Shown: positions 23,162 to 33,663 of the stretch, in pieces
Layout: each line of letters starts with the position of its first letter
How positions within the stretch are numbered: the first letter of the stretch is position 1
Assembly (NCBI GenBank): GCA_018296165.2
Contig: JACKQL020000113.1
Location: 82,797-146,796 of the forward strand
Length of the DNA stretch: 64,000 bases
From: Termitomyces sp. T153
Taxonomy: Eukaryota; Basidiomycota; Agaricomycetes; Agaricales; Lyophyllaceae
Reading direction: 5' to 3'
Notes under the pieces: generated by a model
The model's database searches: none
What the model was told of the DNA's origin: nothing
What the model saw: the letters and a program-made list of their open reading frames with translations, nothing else
Made by a program: the position numbers and the translations under genes

Positions 23162-24376
23162 GATGGGTACGGAAACTTCTAGGGGTCTGGAAGAACTGAG
23201 AATGCTCCAGATTCAGGGACTCCTGGAAATATATAGTAATCAGGCCGCTCATCATTGCACAGCAGAGACACTTCAGTTCGACAGCAAGACAGTGTGATTT
23301 TCAGGAGGCGATGCTCCTGAAATACAACCTTATTCTGACGGGCGTCAGCATATATTTTCTTGACCGGAGCTATACCTAAGATGAGTGATGCAACGCTTAG
23401 TAGGCTCTGAACGGGATGCTAACCAGAATTTTTTATGAGAGGAAATTCCTAATGCGGATACGTTCAAACCTAGAAAGGCCTGTGACCTAAAAACTTTGCA
23501 AACTGATTTATCTCAGACTTTGTGCCGTCGTGTAGTCAGAACACACGACATCGAACGCTACTGGAATGACCATGGTACAGCCATTCCGCAGTCACATCCG
23601 TCGATATAGTTCTTATCTGTGATGTAATTGTATTCTTAGATCTGATGTGCATATGACAGTCGGGGCAGGCACTCAAATAAGTGCTAAGCGCCGATTCGAC
23701 CGCTAATTTGAAATCACTTACACCATGTGAACGTCCATGGTTAAACCAAGTATGGCTCTTGACTAGCAAGATTACCCCAAATTGGTAGACACTACGATGA
23801 ACGTTAGTGATGGCAAAAATAAGGATTTAAGGGAGCGTCGTTCTCGAAGATGCTTTATTGATCGCAGTAACTGAGATCTCAAACGTTACATGCAAGGCTC
23901 TTGGTGCGTAAGTCCCTATTTCTCTGATGCAAGATCCCTATGGAGCAAAATGAACATGAAAATAAAGATATTGGAGATATGCATTCCGTTTCTAGCATCC
24001 TTGGAGGAGTAGATCATTGCGGCTTTTGAGAGTAATAGATACACGGTTGCTAAAATTCTAAAGGCGACCACGGACCACTGCGGACGTTCTGGTAGCTTTG
24101 GAACAAACCGTGTTGCTCACTGGAGAGAAGAAAATCAAAGGAGCTGATCACAAAAGACTCGGAAACGACCTTCGTGGAATGAACCTTGCGTCAATGTAAA
24201 ACGATTCTACACCTCTCTGTACTGAAGCCGAAAAGCACAGCTTACGACAGCGGTGCCAAGGAGAATTGCGAGTTTTATACGAGAATGGACACATGTTAAA
24301 AACGCATCCTAGAAGGCCCTAGATGACCCCAGATAGACCGATGTATTGAAATATCCAGTCAGATCCAATCTATAAA
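23162..24376. other. Intergenic region with a possible membrane-protein remnant
   Basis: Mostly without gene signal. On the minus strand at about 23925-24115 an open frame reads PQWSVVAFRILATVYLLLSK, ending in a second hydrophobic segment (SNIFIFMFILL). This could be the relic of a multi-pass protein. No start, splice partners or full domain is found, so it is not called as a gene. Confidence 0.3.
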
Positions 24377-25451
24377 TTACAAGTCCGGGAAGAAAGAGGA
24401 TAGAGAATCGAAAAAGTCGCGACGCGTTTCGTTAAGTATCGTGTCCCATCTTGTATTGCAGTGCTGGCATACCGCATCTTCCACTACATCGCTCGTCCCT
24501 CTCTCCTGTTTATGGCTTCGCATCGTTCGCAGCGTAGTCAGAACATCCATGCTACGCATAATAGAGCGATGCAGAACCACGACACGCCAGTAGATATGCG
24601 GTTGGCACCCTCCCTCTGCTCTGCACTGCCACGTGTCAAGGGCTAACGACTCCAGGCGATCGGAAGTCCACCGCAGCATACGCTCGCGGCCCAATGCGAC
24701 TTTTTCGCGGTCCGCTGGGGATAATAGGTATCCACGCACGCCACGAGCATGGCGCGGAGCTTGATTATGTTGACCGTATGTTGCATTGACTGGTAGACGT
24801 GAAAGATGATAGAAGGCCAGTGTCAGTACTTGCGGTTCGAACTTTCGTGCAAGCCGGATGACAGAGGCTGGTTCGGGGGCGACATCGTCCATGGTTGACC
24901 CTGGAGAGCTTTTGAGACGACGTGAGTAGAAAGCTTCGCGTTCATCCCAGGCTTGCAATGTCTGAGGCCAGTCCTCGCGAATATAGGATAGGATGGTCTC
25001 CTTCAGAGGGTCAATAGAAAACCGGTCAGCAAGCCTCAGTGCCCCGTACATCTTAAAGGCTATGTCAGGGTCTCCTTTTTGTATTGGGGCTGCGCTAAAT
25101 ACATAACTAGTCAGTTCTATTTCAGAGATGAAGTCTGTCATCTTATTCGAGCTGGTTGGGCACTTACAATGGCTCGTAGAGGAACTTCAGAAATATGTTT
25201 AGGTCGCGAGGATCTTCTTGGAATTCAACAAGTGGTACACCATCATAAATTTCACGTTGTGACGGTGATGAGTCGGGGAAGATGTGGTCACTCAGTGCTT
25301 TTGAGTGTTTTGAGAGGATGGACTGGTGGACACGAAAGTATGTATGGTTGCCTCCATGGTCTCGGGTAAGAATCACAAGGTTTCCGTCGGCAAAGTAGAG
25401 GTCTGGATCGTTTGAAATATTTATACAAACGTCGTCAGAATCCACAGACAT
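24377..25451 (-). CDS. BTB/POZ domain protein (333 aa)
   Basis: BTB domains mediate dimerisation and often serve as Cullin-3 adaptors. Two exons: 25168-25451 and 24377-25094, with a GTAAGTG donor and TTTAG acceptor that keep frame. The N-terminus has the typical basidiomycete BTB start: NDPDLYFADGNLVILTRDHG, FRVHQSILSKHSKALSDHIF and VPLVEFQEDPRDLNIFLKFL. The second exon carries the rest of the fold (AFKMYGALRLADRFSIDPLK, ETILSYIREDWPQTLQAWDE) and a C-terminal region with VIRLARKFEPQVLTLAFYHL. Near the end VCQHCNTRWD may bind metal together with CRAEGGC. The in-frame ATG at 25451 is the only good start. Divergent from the F-box gene at 25819. Confidence 0.85.
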
Positions 25452-25818
25452 TGTTACCAATGAGCTGGTACTTATAATTGCCAGCTAGCGTTCGGTCAAA
25501 AGTGCATATAACAATTGGCAACACGTCATTGATCGAAAAGTGTCACGTGCAGTGACTGTAATCGTCCAAAAATTCGTATATACTCGAAACCAGCAACTTC
25601 GGTCGCTAAGGCTTGTTGACGGCCTTAGCGTTGAAATGAACAATTGCACAACGTTAACATCTGGTACTTAGACGTCAACAATTGGTAAACGTTTGGATTC
25701 CTTATTGTCCTCCGTCGTCAAGCAGCTTATTATCTGTTATGTTCTTTGTGATTGTTCAAATATATATATATATACATGACCTTATCCCCAGTGTTCTTGA
25801 CACTCACTCGTACTAGAA
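25452..25818. promoter_or_regulatory. Shared divergent promoter region, BTB gene / F-box gene
   Basis: 367 bases between two divergent starts. A TATATATATATATATA run at about 25760-25775 lies about 45 bases before the F-box ATG and could serve as its TATA element. TGACGGCC/TTAGCG stretches near 25620 form a partial palindrome. Confidence 0.4.
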
Positions 25819-27574
25819 ATGCAAGCATCACACGATGAAGCGCAAACACCAGCAACTTCAGTTTTACAGCAGGTTGTTGAAAAAGGCATGTTTTCTATTC
25901 TAGTCAAACCCTGCATTCCTACTTACATCGTAGACAGCAACAAGAATATTTATGAATATCATAGAGGAATTTTCCGAAGAAGAACCCTTACCCTGGCACC
26001 AGTTACATCCCGAAGTCCTAGAATTCCAACCTCCACGAGAAATCGTCAAGCAACCATTAACGTGCTTCCTGGACAACCTACCAGATCATTTGTTGCTCGC
26101 GGTCTTTGAACACTACCTGTACCACGACGAAGAGGATAACTTTGAAATTTACCGTACCCATCGCGGGCCGACTCTGACTGCGAATCTATCTTTTCTTTCC
26201 AGCCCCCTAACCCTCTTCCTTGTGTGCAAACGATGGAGAAAATTTTATTATACGCCATCACTTTGGACATCACTAGCTGTCTACAAGCCCAGAAGTAAAC
26301 AAATTCCTATGATCGCCTCCTGGTTGTTGCGTTCTGCATCACAGGAGTACTTTGAAAAGACAAAAAAGAGTTCCCTTATTTCCCTTTACCTTCATGCTCC
26401 CTTTGATGAAGGATGTGATCAATCAGCAATTTATTCGATTTTAAGTCTATTTATGGCCCCTTCCAACACAACGCGAATGAAACATCTGACTATCAAGCTC
26501 GCCAGTGACTTTCCTCTTTTCAACATACCGATGCTTACCTTGGATGCGCCTCACTTACGTTCTGTGGAGCTTGACTTCGGAGGACTCAGCGATCCGTCCC
26601 CTATCTGGCGTTCGATATGCCAGCGTGAACCAAGAATCCAGAAGGTATCCTGGCGACCCACTTTCATTAAGCGGCCAACGCTCCCCTATCTGATGCCATG
26701 GGAGCTGCTTACCCATCTCAAGCTCCCTCTGTTCACCCGGAAGGTCTCTTCGACTTACGTTATAGCCGGTCTCAAGATGGCACTTCTCTATTGCGAGAAT
26801 CTCGTCAGTCTGGAAATCGCTATAATCTTGCCAACCGAGGACACCCCTTCAACCACGAATATACACAGCGCCGAACAGAAAGCTGATGCCCTCCGTCATT
26901 TAAGAGCAGTCCGCAATAAAGATACTGTCTATAGAGACTTTACTGATTTCCTGCACGTGGAGGGCGACAATGTAATGACTGCCATAAGTGGGCCCGTAGA
27001 AGTTCCTCGACTCTGCCATCTCAAGATTGAAGCTCACGCAAGCGATAGTGCACCTCTCCTAAACCATCTTACTGCACCGAGTCTATGCTCACTCGAGATC
27101 ATTCATTATCCCGAGGCTTCATTCCAATGTTCAACCGATGGAATCATCTCCTTCCTCCAACGCTCACAGCCACCTCTCGAGTCTTTATCCCTATTCGATC
27201 CTCAAATGAAAAAGATCGAGATCCTCAAACTCGTATCCCACCCTTTCCCTGAGCTTCGTCATCTCCAACTCTACGTGCGCCCAGTCGGTAACGGCATCAT
27301 GTCCGCTTTGACGATTACGGAAGAGAAACATGTCATGCCAAACCTTCGTAAGCTTGTTCTGCCAGAGTGTTGTGTATCAAATGAGTATATGGTGAACATG
27401 GTTAAGTCTCGTATCCGTGATTTGACGTTGAAGGAACTGAGGATGAGTTTACCGCTGGTGATGGTGAAGCGGGGAATGCGGGCCATGTCGAAGGAGCAAT
27501 ATCATGAGTTGCATCTCCTCAAGGATTTGGCGAGCAATTTTAGTGAAGAACAGTTCAAACTCATTGTTGATTGA
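25819..27574 (+). CDS. F-box protein with leucine-rich C-terminus (564 aa)
   Basis: Probable substrate receptor of an SCF ubiquitin ligase. Exon 1 (25819-25872) encodes MQASHDEAQTPATSVLQQ; the intron 25873-25933 ends CGTAG and joins in frame to exon 2, which runs uninterrupted to the stop. The F-box is LDNLPDHLLLAVFEHYL, followed by LVCKRWRKFYYTPSLWTSLA. The remainder has regularly spaced leucine lines that look like irregular LRRs (PRLCHLKIEAHA, TAPSLCSLEIIHY, FPELRHLQLYVRP, MPNLRKLVLPECCV). Unlike the locus at 7-9.4 kb the gene is intact. It pairs with the divergent BTB gene. The target is unknown. Confidence 0.87.
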
Positions 27575-27904
27575 AACATTTATGTATCATGTTATGGTCA
27601 ATCTAATCTCAGAATTCAACGTGAGCTAAATATTTAGGGAGAGAAAGTGCAATCGAGAGGTTCAAGAAACAAATAAAGGTACTCATACACCAGATAGTAC
27701 TACTTACTTGAAGCTTGGGGGGTTATTCAAGATTGCAGGTAAAAGCGTCCATCAGATTCCGCTTTTTGTAGTGCTGTGTACAAGCATCGGTGGGTAACTG
27801 GCTAGCGCCATTGTTCAGAGCTGGTATGGCATTTGGCGCAATTGTCATTCGTCATAAAAGCAACTGGAGTGAGTTACCTCTAGTTGGCATGTTTACCTAA
27901 TATG
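27575..27904. other. Intergenic region before the tRNA gene
   Basis: Downstream of the F-box gene. No gene or repeat is recognised. Confidence 0.35.
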
Positions 27905-27991
27905 GGCCGTGTGGCGAAATGGCATCGCGTCTGACTACGAAATCCTTGGGTTCAAATCAGGAGATTGCAGGTTCGACCCCTGTCTCGGTCA
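27905..27991 (+). tRNA. tRNA-Arg(ACG) with a 15-base intron
   Basis: A cloverleaf can be drawn. Acceptor strands are GGCCGTG and CTCGGTC, with one G-U and one T-T mismatch, and the discriminator is A. The D stem GCG/CGC encloses AAATGGCAT. The anticodon stem TCTGA/TCAGG closes the loop CTACGAA, giving anticodon ACG. The T arm is GCAGG-TTCGACC-CCTGT. An intron of about 15 bases (AATCCTTGGGTTCAA) follows the base after the anticodon, the standard position for nuclear tRNA introns. The T-T mismatch in the acceptor is slightly unusual and may indicate a diverged copy. The discriminator and T-loop TTCGA support a real gene. Confidence 0.85.
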
Positions 27992-28468
27992 TACCAGTTC
28001 CCTGTTCTATATGTCTACTTTTTGAAAGCAAAAACCTTGTGCGACGGTGCTGTTGATCTTTTGCTTCTCAATTTGAAAATTCGACACTTCAGAACTCACT
28101 GTGTCCACAGCATATACAAAGCAGAAATCCTCCGTCGAATGCTGCTTAGGATAATTTCATTATAGTACACGATAACTTCGATGTTGTGGAAGTTCATGAT
28201 ACGATGAACCTAGTCCATTAAACACTGGAATGTCCACATTATCTCATTTCTATTCCGCCAACTGTTACAGATATATCAATAGGGAATGGCGAAATGCCAG
28301 AAGCGTTTGTTATTAGAGGTACAGCCGCACGTCCTCGCTCCGATGAGGTATGAGTAAGCATCGTGAATACAGCCTGTGATAGCGTGTCTGCAAGTTTTGC
28401 ATTGAAGGCTTGCCGATCTAAAATAAAAGTAGTAAGGCGTTACGTTCTGGAATGAAGCTGAGGACAAG
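27992..28468. other. Intergenic region between tRNA-Arg and ATG101
   Basis: No supported gene. It contains the 3' flank of ATG101. Confidence 0.35.
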
Positions 28469-29056
28469 CTAGCCTCCTATGGGCTGCCGTAGTTCAGCAT
28501 TGATAATCCTAAGTGCAGAGTAAGAGGGAAATGTCTGTATTTCCTTGTGGAGTACACACCACTGTTCCCAAGGCACGTCCTCTTCCCCCACGTATACTTG
28601 AAACCATGATTTTTTCGGACGCTTCTCGGAAAATGTGATTTTTATCTGGGGATGATGAGCACGACACGAGGTTGGCTGGGGTAATAATGGGACCTGGCCA
28701 CTTCTGCTTGCACCTCCTTCGATTCCTCTCCAGAACGCATCAACTTTATCGTTTACAAGCTGTTCCATTTCTACATCCGAAACGCCAGGCTGATATTCCA
28801 TTAGATTGTGCCTGTGGGAGGTCGAATTGGAGCACACCATAGTTACATCCAGAACCTCGAAGGTTTGCGGTTTGACGGTCCCAAATAGCCGATGGAATAG
28901 GACGGAGTGCAGCATGCCTCTTAAGACATCTTTCGTTGTGAGCCGGTCCAAAACCTAAGATAGCATCGCCCGGTTAGGCAGACTCTCGATTCATTCAAGT
29001 TTATGCACCAAATCAATCGTTATTGTAGGGAAAGAGCCATTGCCACCTGTAGCCAT
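28469..29056 (-). CDS. ATG101: ATG101, subunit of the autophagy-initiating Atg1/ULK complex
   Basis: HORMA-domain protein that binds Atg13 and stabilises the initiation complex in organisms that lack the yeast Atg29-Atg31 pair. The start at 29056 gives MATGGNGSFPTITIDLV. A GTGCATAAAC...CTTAG intron joins to LDRLTTKDVLRGMLHSVLFH and RLFGTVKPQTFEVLDVTM. A second intron leads to PGVSDVEMEQLVNDKVDAFW and RGIEGGA. A third joins to IKITFSEKRPKKSWFQVYVG and EEDVPWEQW, the conserved core including the WF finger region. A final intron joins to IINAELRQPIGG and the stop. All joins keep frame. The product is about 150 residues, shorter than animal ATG101, as usual for compact fungal forms. Confidence 0.93.
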
Positions 29057-29998
29057 TAACAGGAGTCTAAAAAGGAGAAAGTGGGTCTAGTGAAGAAATG
29101 CCGTGTGAATTATTTGATTTGTCATCCATCGCCCGCAAGGTCAACGCGTTGTTACTAGGTTTGACTTCCTCTTGTTTATCTTAATTCACTGGCACTCTCA
29201 ATAGTGCTGCAACCTGATTTCCTTATTCATCTCTATACAGCAAACAGAACGAAAGAGATGACTGGCGTTGCAAAAAAATCTGAAGCTCCTCCTAGTCAAG
29301 GGCCACGAATGCCACACTTAGACTAGGTGCGTACATTATTGTTGTTGGCAATGTCAACAAACCGTACGTTACTAATGGACTGTAAAGTAACTCAAAGAGG
29401 ATTGTGTCTGTCTAGATATGCTCGAGGGACTGCTTTCCAAACCTCTGGTACAACTATACTTTTCTAAGGCTCTTCCTGGACTGGGCATCTCCGTTCAAGT
29501 CTTGCGCTGCTCGTTGGGAGAAATCTCACAACCTAGACGATTTGATCGCTGCCATACGTTATGTGTGCTACCCAAAACACCACGGCCTCATAATCATCTA
29601 GGTTTTCCTGAGTTGTCAAAACAGCTTCAAATCTCTACTTGATCTCCGTGAGACCCATTTTCATACAACTATCTGAACGATGGTACCTTCTTAGAACTCA
29701 GAGGGCGGAACACTATTCCCTAGATTCACGACCCTCGAGCGATTCTTGACTACATAAGTAGCTCAAACAGACCTGGTCCCTCATAACTGGATCTGCACCT
29801 CTGACAGCAATACTTGTTGTTAATAGCTATATTCCAAATTTGTAGTCACATATCATCGGTATATAGCTCTGCTGGATGTTGAAAGATTCAAAAAAACTCT
29901 TGTGGCAGATCGCCCAGGTTTGAACCGGCATCGGAGGAATTGTAACACCCCTTGTCATCTCAAGTCACATTCAAGAAGAGAAATAGCAATCAAAGTAA
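29057..29998. other. Intergenic region, nothing recognised
   Basis: About 940 bases between ATG101 and the next minus-strand gene. Only a 74-codon plus frame near 29418 without motifs. The left end should hold the ATG101 promoter. Confidence 0.35.
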
Positions 29999-32052
29999 CT
30001 ACAGATGGATATAAACTGTGCCGTTCTCGAGGACAGTTTCAATGGTGGTGTTGTTTTTAGTCCTATCGACAACGCGGACCTGGAAGTCTTGGTAGTAACA
30101 AGCTCTTGAAGGCTTTCCTGAAGCATTTCATCACATTTGAAGCCCTGGCGTACTAATTGGAATTTCAACCCACCGCTATAATAACAGTGATCCAAAAAGT
30201 CGCTGTAGCAAGAAGCTAACCTGAAATAAGACAGATTTTCCTGTCCAGATTTTCGATGCCTATTTGTATCGGTTCTTCTTCTTACATCTGAGAGCTTCTT
30301 GAAGTTGGGGTCAAGAAAAACATCGGAAAGAGCAATGATTTCACCAATCTCAGTGGTCAGGTCCTCAATCTTAGTGTTAAAGTGCTTTTCAATAGAATTC
30401 TTGGCGACGATCGAGAACCCTGTGCGGGGCACATCCTCGACGACCTTCAAAAAGTGTTCGCGGAGTTTGCTCTTGGTTGTAAGCGAGCTTGTGATAGTTG
30501 AAAAGGATGCGGAAAACGCCGTCTTTAATATCAGCAGAGAATCTCAGCCTGTAGAATAAGTAGGTTGGTGAGGATGGCTCGTCTACACTGATGTGATAGT
30601 CTTGATCTTGTCTCCAAGCTCGTTGGCATTGAGAAAAGCTCAGATTGGGTCACAGCCTCGTTGAAGTGGACCTTTCTCTCTTCGCCGAATTCTTCTACCT
30701 ACCATTTGAGTGCATAAATGCTGTAGATATAGTCGGCCTCGAAACACCAAGGCCGGATGAGATCTCGAACGTACGCTTTGAGCACGCGACCAATGGAGTA
30801 GTCGGAGGATTGTAAGCCCAAACTTCGTTTGTGTTGATCTTGAGATGGAAAGAAGTGCAAGGATTTCAGAAATGGTCACCTCCAAGTGTTCGTTTGATGC
30901 AATTGTCAGGATTAATGCTGATTGTCGTCCAGGAATCCGTTGTTGGAACGAATGAGTGACAACCCTAGAGCTACCACCATCGAACAACTAGGATTTGGGC
31001 GCTCATCGTCGAGAAAAGATGTACATATCTTTATAGGAGGAAATGTAAGCGGAAGCATAAAGTCGCATGGATATGACACCGCATAAGACCATTCGTAATA
31101 TTGGCCGTCTATTCTAGGCTGGACGATCACGAAGTCACTTCCAAACAAGCAGTTGTTGTGTTTAAGTAGAGAATATGTTGTAGAATATAGGAGTGGTATC
31201 GAGCTCAACTAAATCAAAAACGAACCACAAACAGTAGGTATCGATACCAAAGCACTAAAACCAATGACAGGTTATTGATTAGCATCGTCTTCAAAACCAA
31301 TGACAGGTTATTGATTAGCATCGTGCATACAGGAGATTGGCGACATAAGAGCTCATGAATCCGAGTACAAGGAAACTTAGACAGTAACAATATCGATCGC
31401 TGCGGCTTGCGACTTGAGGTAAAGCTAAAGCTAGTGTACAGTCTTTTTACCTCCTGTCTGAACCAAGTGATTTCGTATAGCTCATGATTGAAAGATAGAG
31501 CATGGTGGATTTGAATCTTTGGTGGAATGCCGGAAACATCAAACTAGTGTCAGACTTCGCGCCCCACGTCGTTCATAAGGTCATTGTAGGACAGGCCGAG
31601 CGACGTTGAATTATGAAGCAACAGTCAGTGGGTCGCACAGGACCCTTCTCGAACCAAGATGTTGACGTCCGTCCAAACTAACAGACATCGTAGGCGGAAA
31701 CGCGAAGTTTCACTAGAGCGCCCACCATCACGAGATATTTCTCTGAAGGCGTCGTCTTCTACACAGGGATGACTATGAGAATTACACAACACACACATTA
31801 TTGGACAAATTCAACTTGACTCTCACAATCATCGAGCGGAGAAGAACTAATTGAACCTCGGTCATGGACAGGATCACAAAAGCGATGGAAATCTGTTTCA
31901 AAAGATTCAGTAACATAGCACCGAGGGAACTTGATGTTTCCGGGATTGGGAAGCCTGAGAGATAACACGACGATACAGACGTGAAAGTCATACAGAAACC
32001 GATGCCTGATCGCTTGTAATATTTCCTCAAAATTGTCTGGCGGTTTGGTCAT
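29999..32052 (-). CDS. Unidentified multi-exon gene (approximate span)
   Basis: Several blocks look coding and lie in the same order on the minus strand. A possible first exon is at 32052 (MTKPPDNFEEILQAIRHRFL). Next come NNCLFGSDFVIVQPRIDGQ and YYEWSYAVSYPCDFMLPLTF (about 31030-31170). Then ISEILALLSISRSTQTKFGL and AYVRDLIRPWCFEADYIYS (about 30700-30880), NANELGDKIKTIT, SSLTTKSKLREHFLKVVEDV and TGFSIVAKNSIEKHFNTKIE (about 30300-30480), LSYFRL and GGLKFQLVRQGFKCDEMLQ. The last exon reads YYQDFQVRVVDRTKNNTTIE and ends ENGTVYIHL. I do not recognise the protein. It has no signal peptide or membrane helix that I can see. Whether the 32052 exon belongs to it is uncertain. The stop at 29999 is well supported by frame choice. 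Confidence 0.4.
31257..31324 (+). repeat. Two-unit direct repeat, period 36
   Basis: AAAACCAATGACAGGTTATT followed by GATTAGCATCGT is present twice without a mismatch, separated by CTTC. It lies in a probable intron or upstream part of the unidentified gene. Confidence 0.9.
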
Positions 32053-32531
32053 TTACACGACGTGCGCGTGGTATTTGAATGTCGGTACTGGCTCCTCACA
32101 CTCCTAGCATGGCCGGCGGTAGAGAGAAACAGAGGCGTGAGTCACGATCGAACAGCGGAGTCATCTCCGTTCGAGGTTTAAAACATTGCGTTAGCCAATT
32201 CTCAACATTTTTGTCTTGATATTTGGGATCGAGGCAACTCTTCAGTCATGACTCCCGCTTGCCATCCTTACGTTTCTTACTATCAGGCTCTGATACATGG
32301 AAGACCCGAGCGACAGAGAGCTTTTCTGTGTTTTTGTTGCCGTTGGGAAATGGATACGAGTGGACTAAGTGAGGAAGCGCTACGGTTTCAAATACGGCGG
32401 CCACGTAATAATCTCGGCATTGCCAACCTTGGGACCACGCGGACATGCCGAGAGCCGATCTCCGAAGTCGTGACCAGACTCTTTTGGATCACCTTGCCGC
32501 CAACCCATACTGACGTTGCTTGCAGTCGACA
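32053..32531. other. Intergenic / promoter region of the OPA3 gene
   Basis: Contains a 100-codon plus frame (from about 32248) without recognisable motifs. The right end is the 5' flank of the OPA3-family gene. Confidence 0.35.
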
Positions 32532-33410
32532 ATGGCTTCAGTCAAATTAGCCACACTAGTCATCCGTGTAGGAGATCTTTGACGCATTTTCTATAATCAA
32601 GTCCTAAATGATGTTTTACAGACTATAGCGAAACCAATCAGTTCGCAACTCAAGGCTCAAGCAAAACAGTATGTTCGTTCGCTTAAAGCATATCTTTTCT
32701 AATTCTTATCACAAAAGTAACATAGACATGAGACGTTCCGCAATTTTTGTGTGAACCTTGCCCAGTTATTATACCGTACAGAGGTGAAGCTGCGCACCAA
32801 TATCATGGGTGAACCTGCAAAGCACATCAGGCCACTCTCGGAAACACGGTGTGTATCCGTTCATAAGTTCATATCGAAGGTCTATGTTGATTGGTTTGAT
32901 CAAGTGCGATAGAAAATGGTGCTAATGCACTCGCAGAAGGGTTTCTTTTCACCGTTGCTGCTGCCCTGATCATCGGGGAATCATGGCGGTCCTCACAGAA
33001 GCAGTCTAAACGGCGTGACAACGTCGACGATCAGCTCGACACGTTAGGGACGAAGGTGACCGAGCTCACGACACGTGTTACCCAGCTTGAAACACGGTGG
33101 GAGGATGAAATGCAGTATGAGAAGCAAAGGTGCGTGTGTCGATGCGTCCTCGAGAGCCAATATAATGAAGAAAACAATTTCACGAAATAGAAATGACGAA
33201 CTCTCACGAATCCTACAAAGAATTGTGGAAATTGGATTGCGCGGCGGTTGGGCCGAGTTCGAGGAGACACCGCTACAGATACCTCGTATACAACTGAATT
33301 CAACGCCAGTCAACAAAACGTCGCAGCATACCCCAGTAGATGCACCGGATACCCCAAGCTCCTCGCAAGCAGACTCTTCGTTTCCTTCGTCATCTGCTTC
33401 CTCGCAGTAG
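32532..33410 (+). CDS. OPA3-family protein (mitochondrial)
   Basis: Homolog of human OPA3, a mitochondrial membrane-associated protein affecting organelle shape and lipid metabolism. The start at 32532 gives MASVKLATLVIR; the GTAGGAG...TTACAG intron joins in frame to TIAKPISSQLKAQAKQ. Exon 3 has HETFRNFCVNLAQLLYRTEV and KLRTNIMGEPAKHIRPLSET, the family's hallmark. Exon 4 has AIENGANALAEGFLFTVAAA with LIIGESWRSSQKQSKRR, a membrane-like helix followed by basic residues. The next segment is a coiled coil (LGTKVTELTTRVTQLETRW). The last exon reads NDELSRILQRIVEIGLRGGW and ends in a Ser/Pro-rich tail. Four introns keep frame. Convergent with the GH5_12 gene: 253 bases separate the two stop codons. 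Confidence 0.9.
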
Positions 33411-33663
33411 GGACATTTATCTGGAATTCAGCCTCAGCTCAAACTGAAGAATGTAGCATATTTTACTGGCATCTAATATACACTGGGTACAGGGATACAG
33501 AATGATAAGAAAGATAAGAAAAAATAGTGGGTACGTGCAAGATGAGAACTTATAACCTTCTAATAGGTTAGTTATAGAAATACAGAATGCGATTGCAGGG
33601 TCAAGGTCGGAAAATGATAAGTGAAAAGAGAGAAAAGAGAAAAACATTCCATGGGATAGATAG

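Noticed and set aside
29999..31208. Hsp70-like ATPase of the type expanded in Agaricomycetes
   Set aside because: Size and position first suggested it, but none of the nucleotide-binding motifs could be found.
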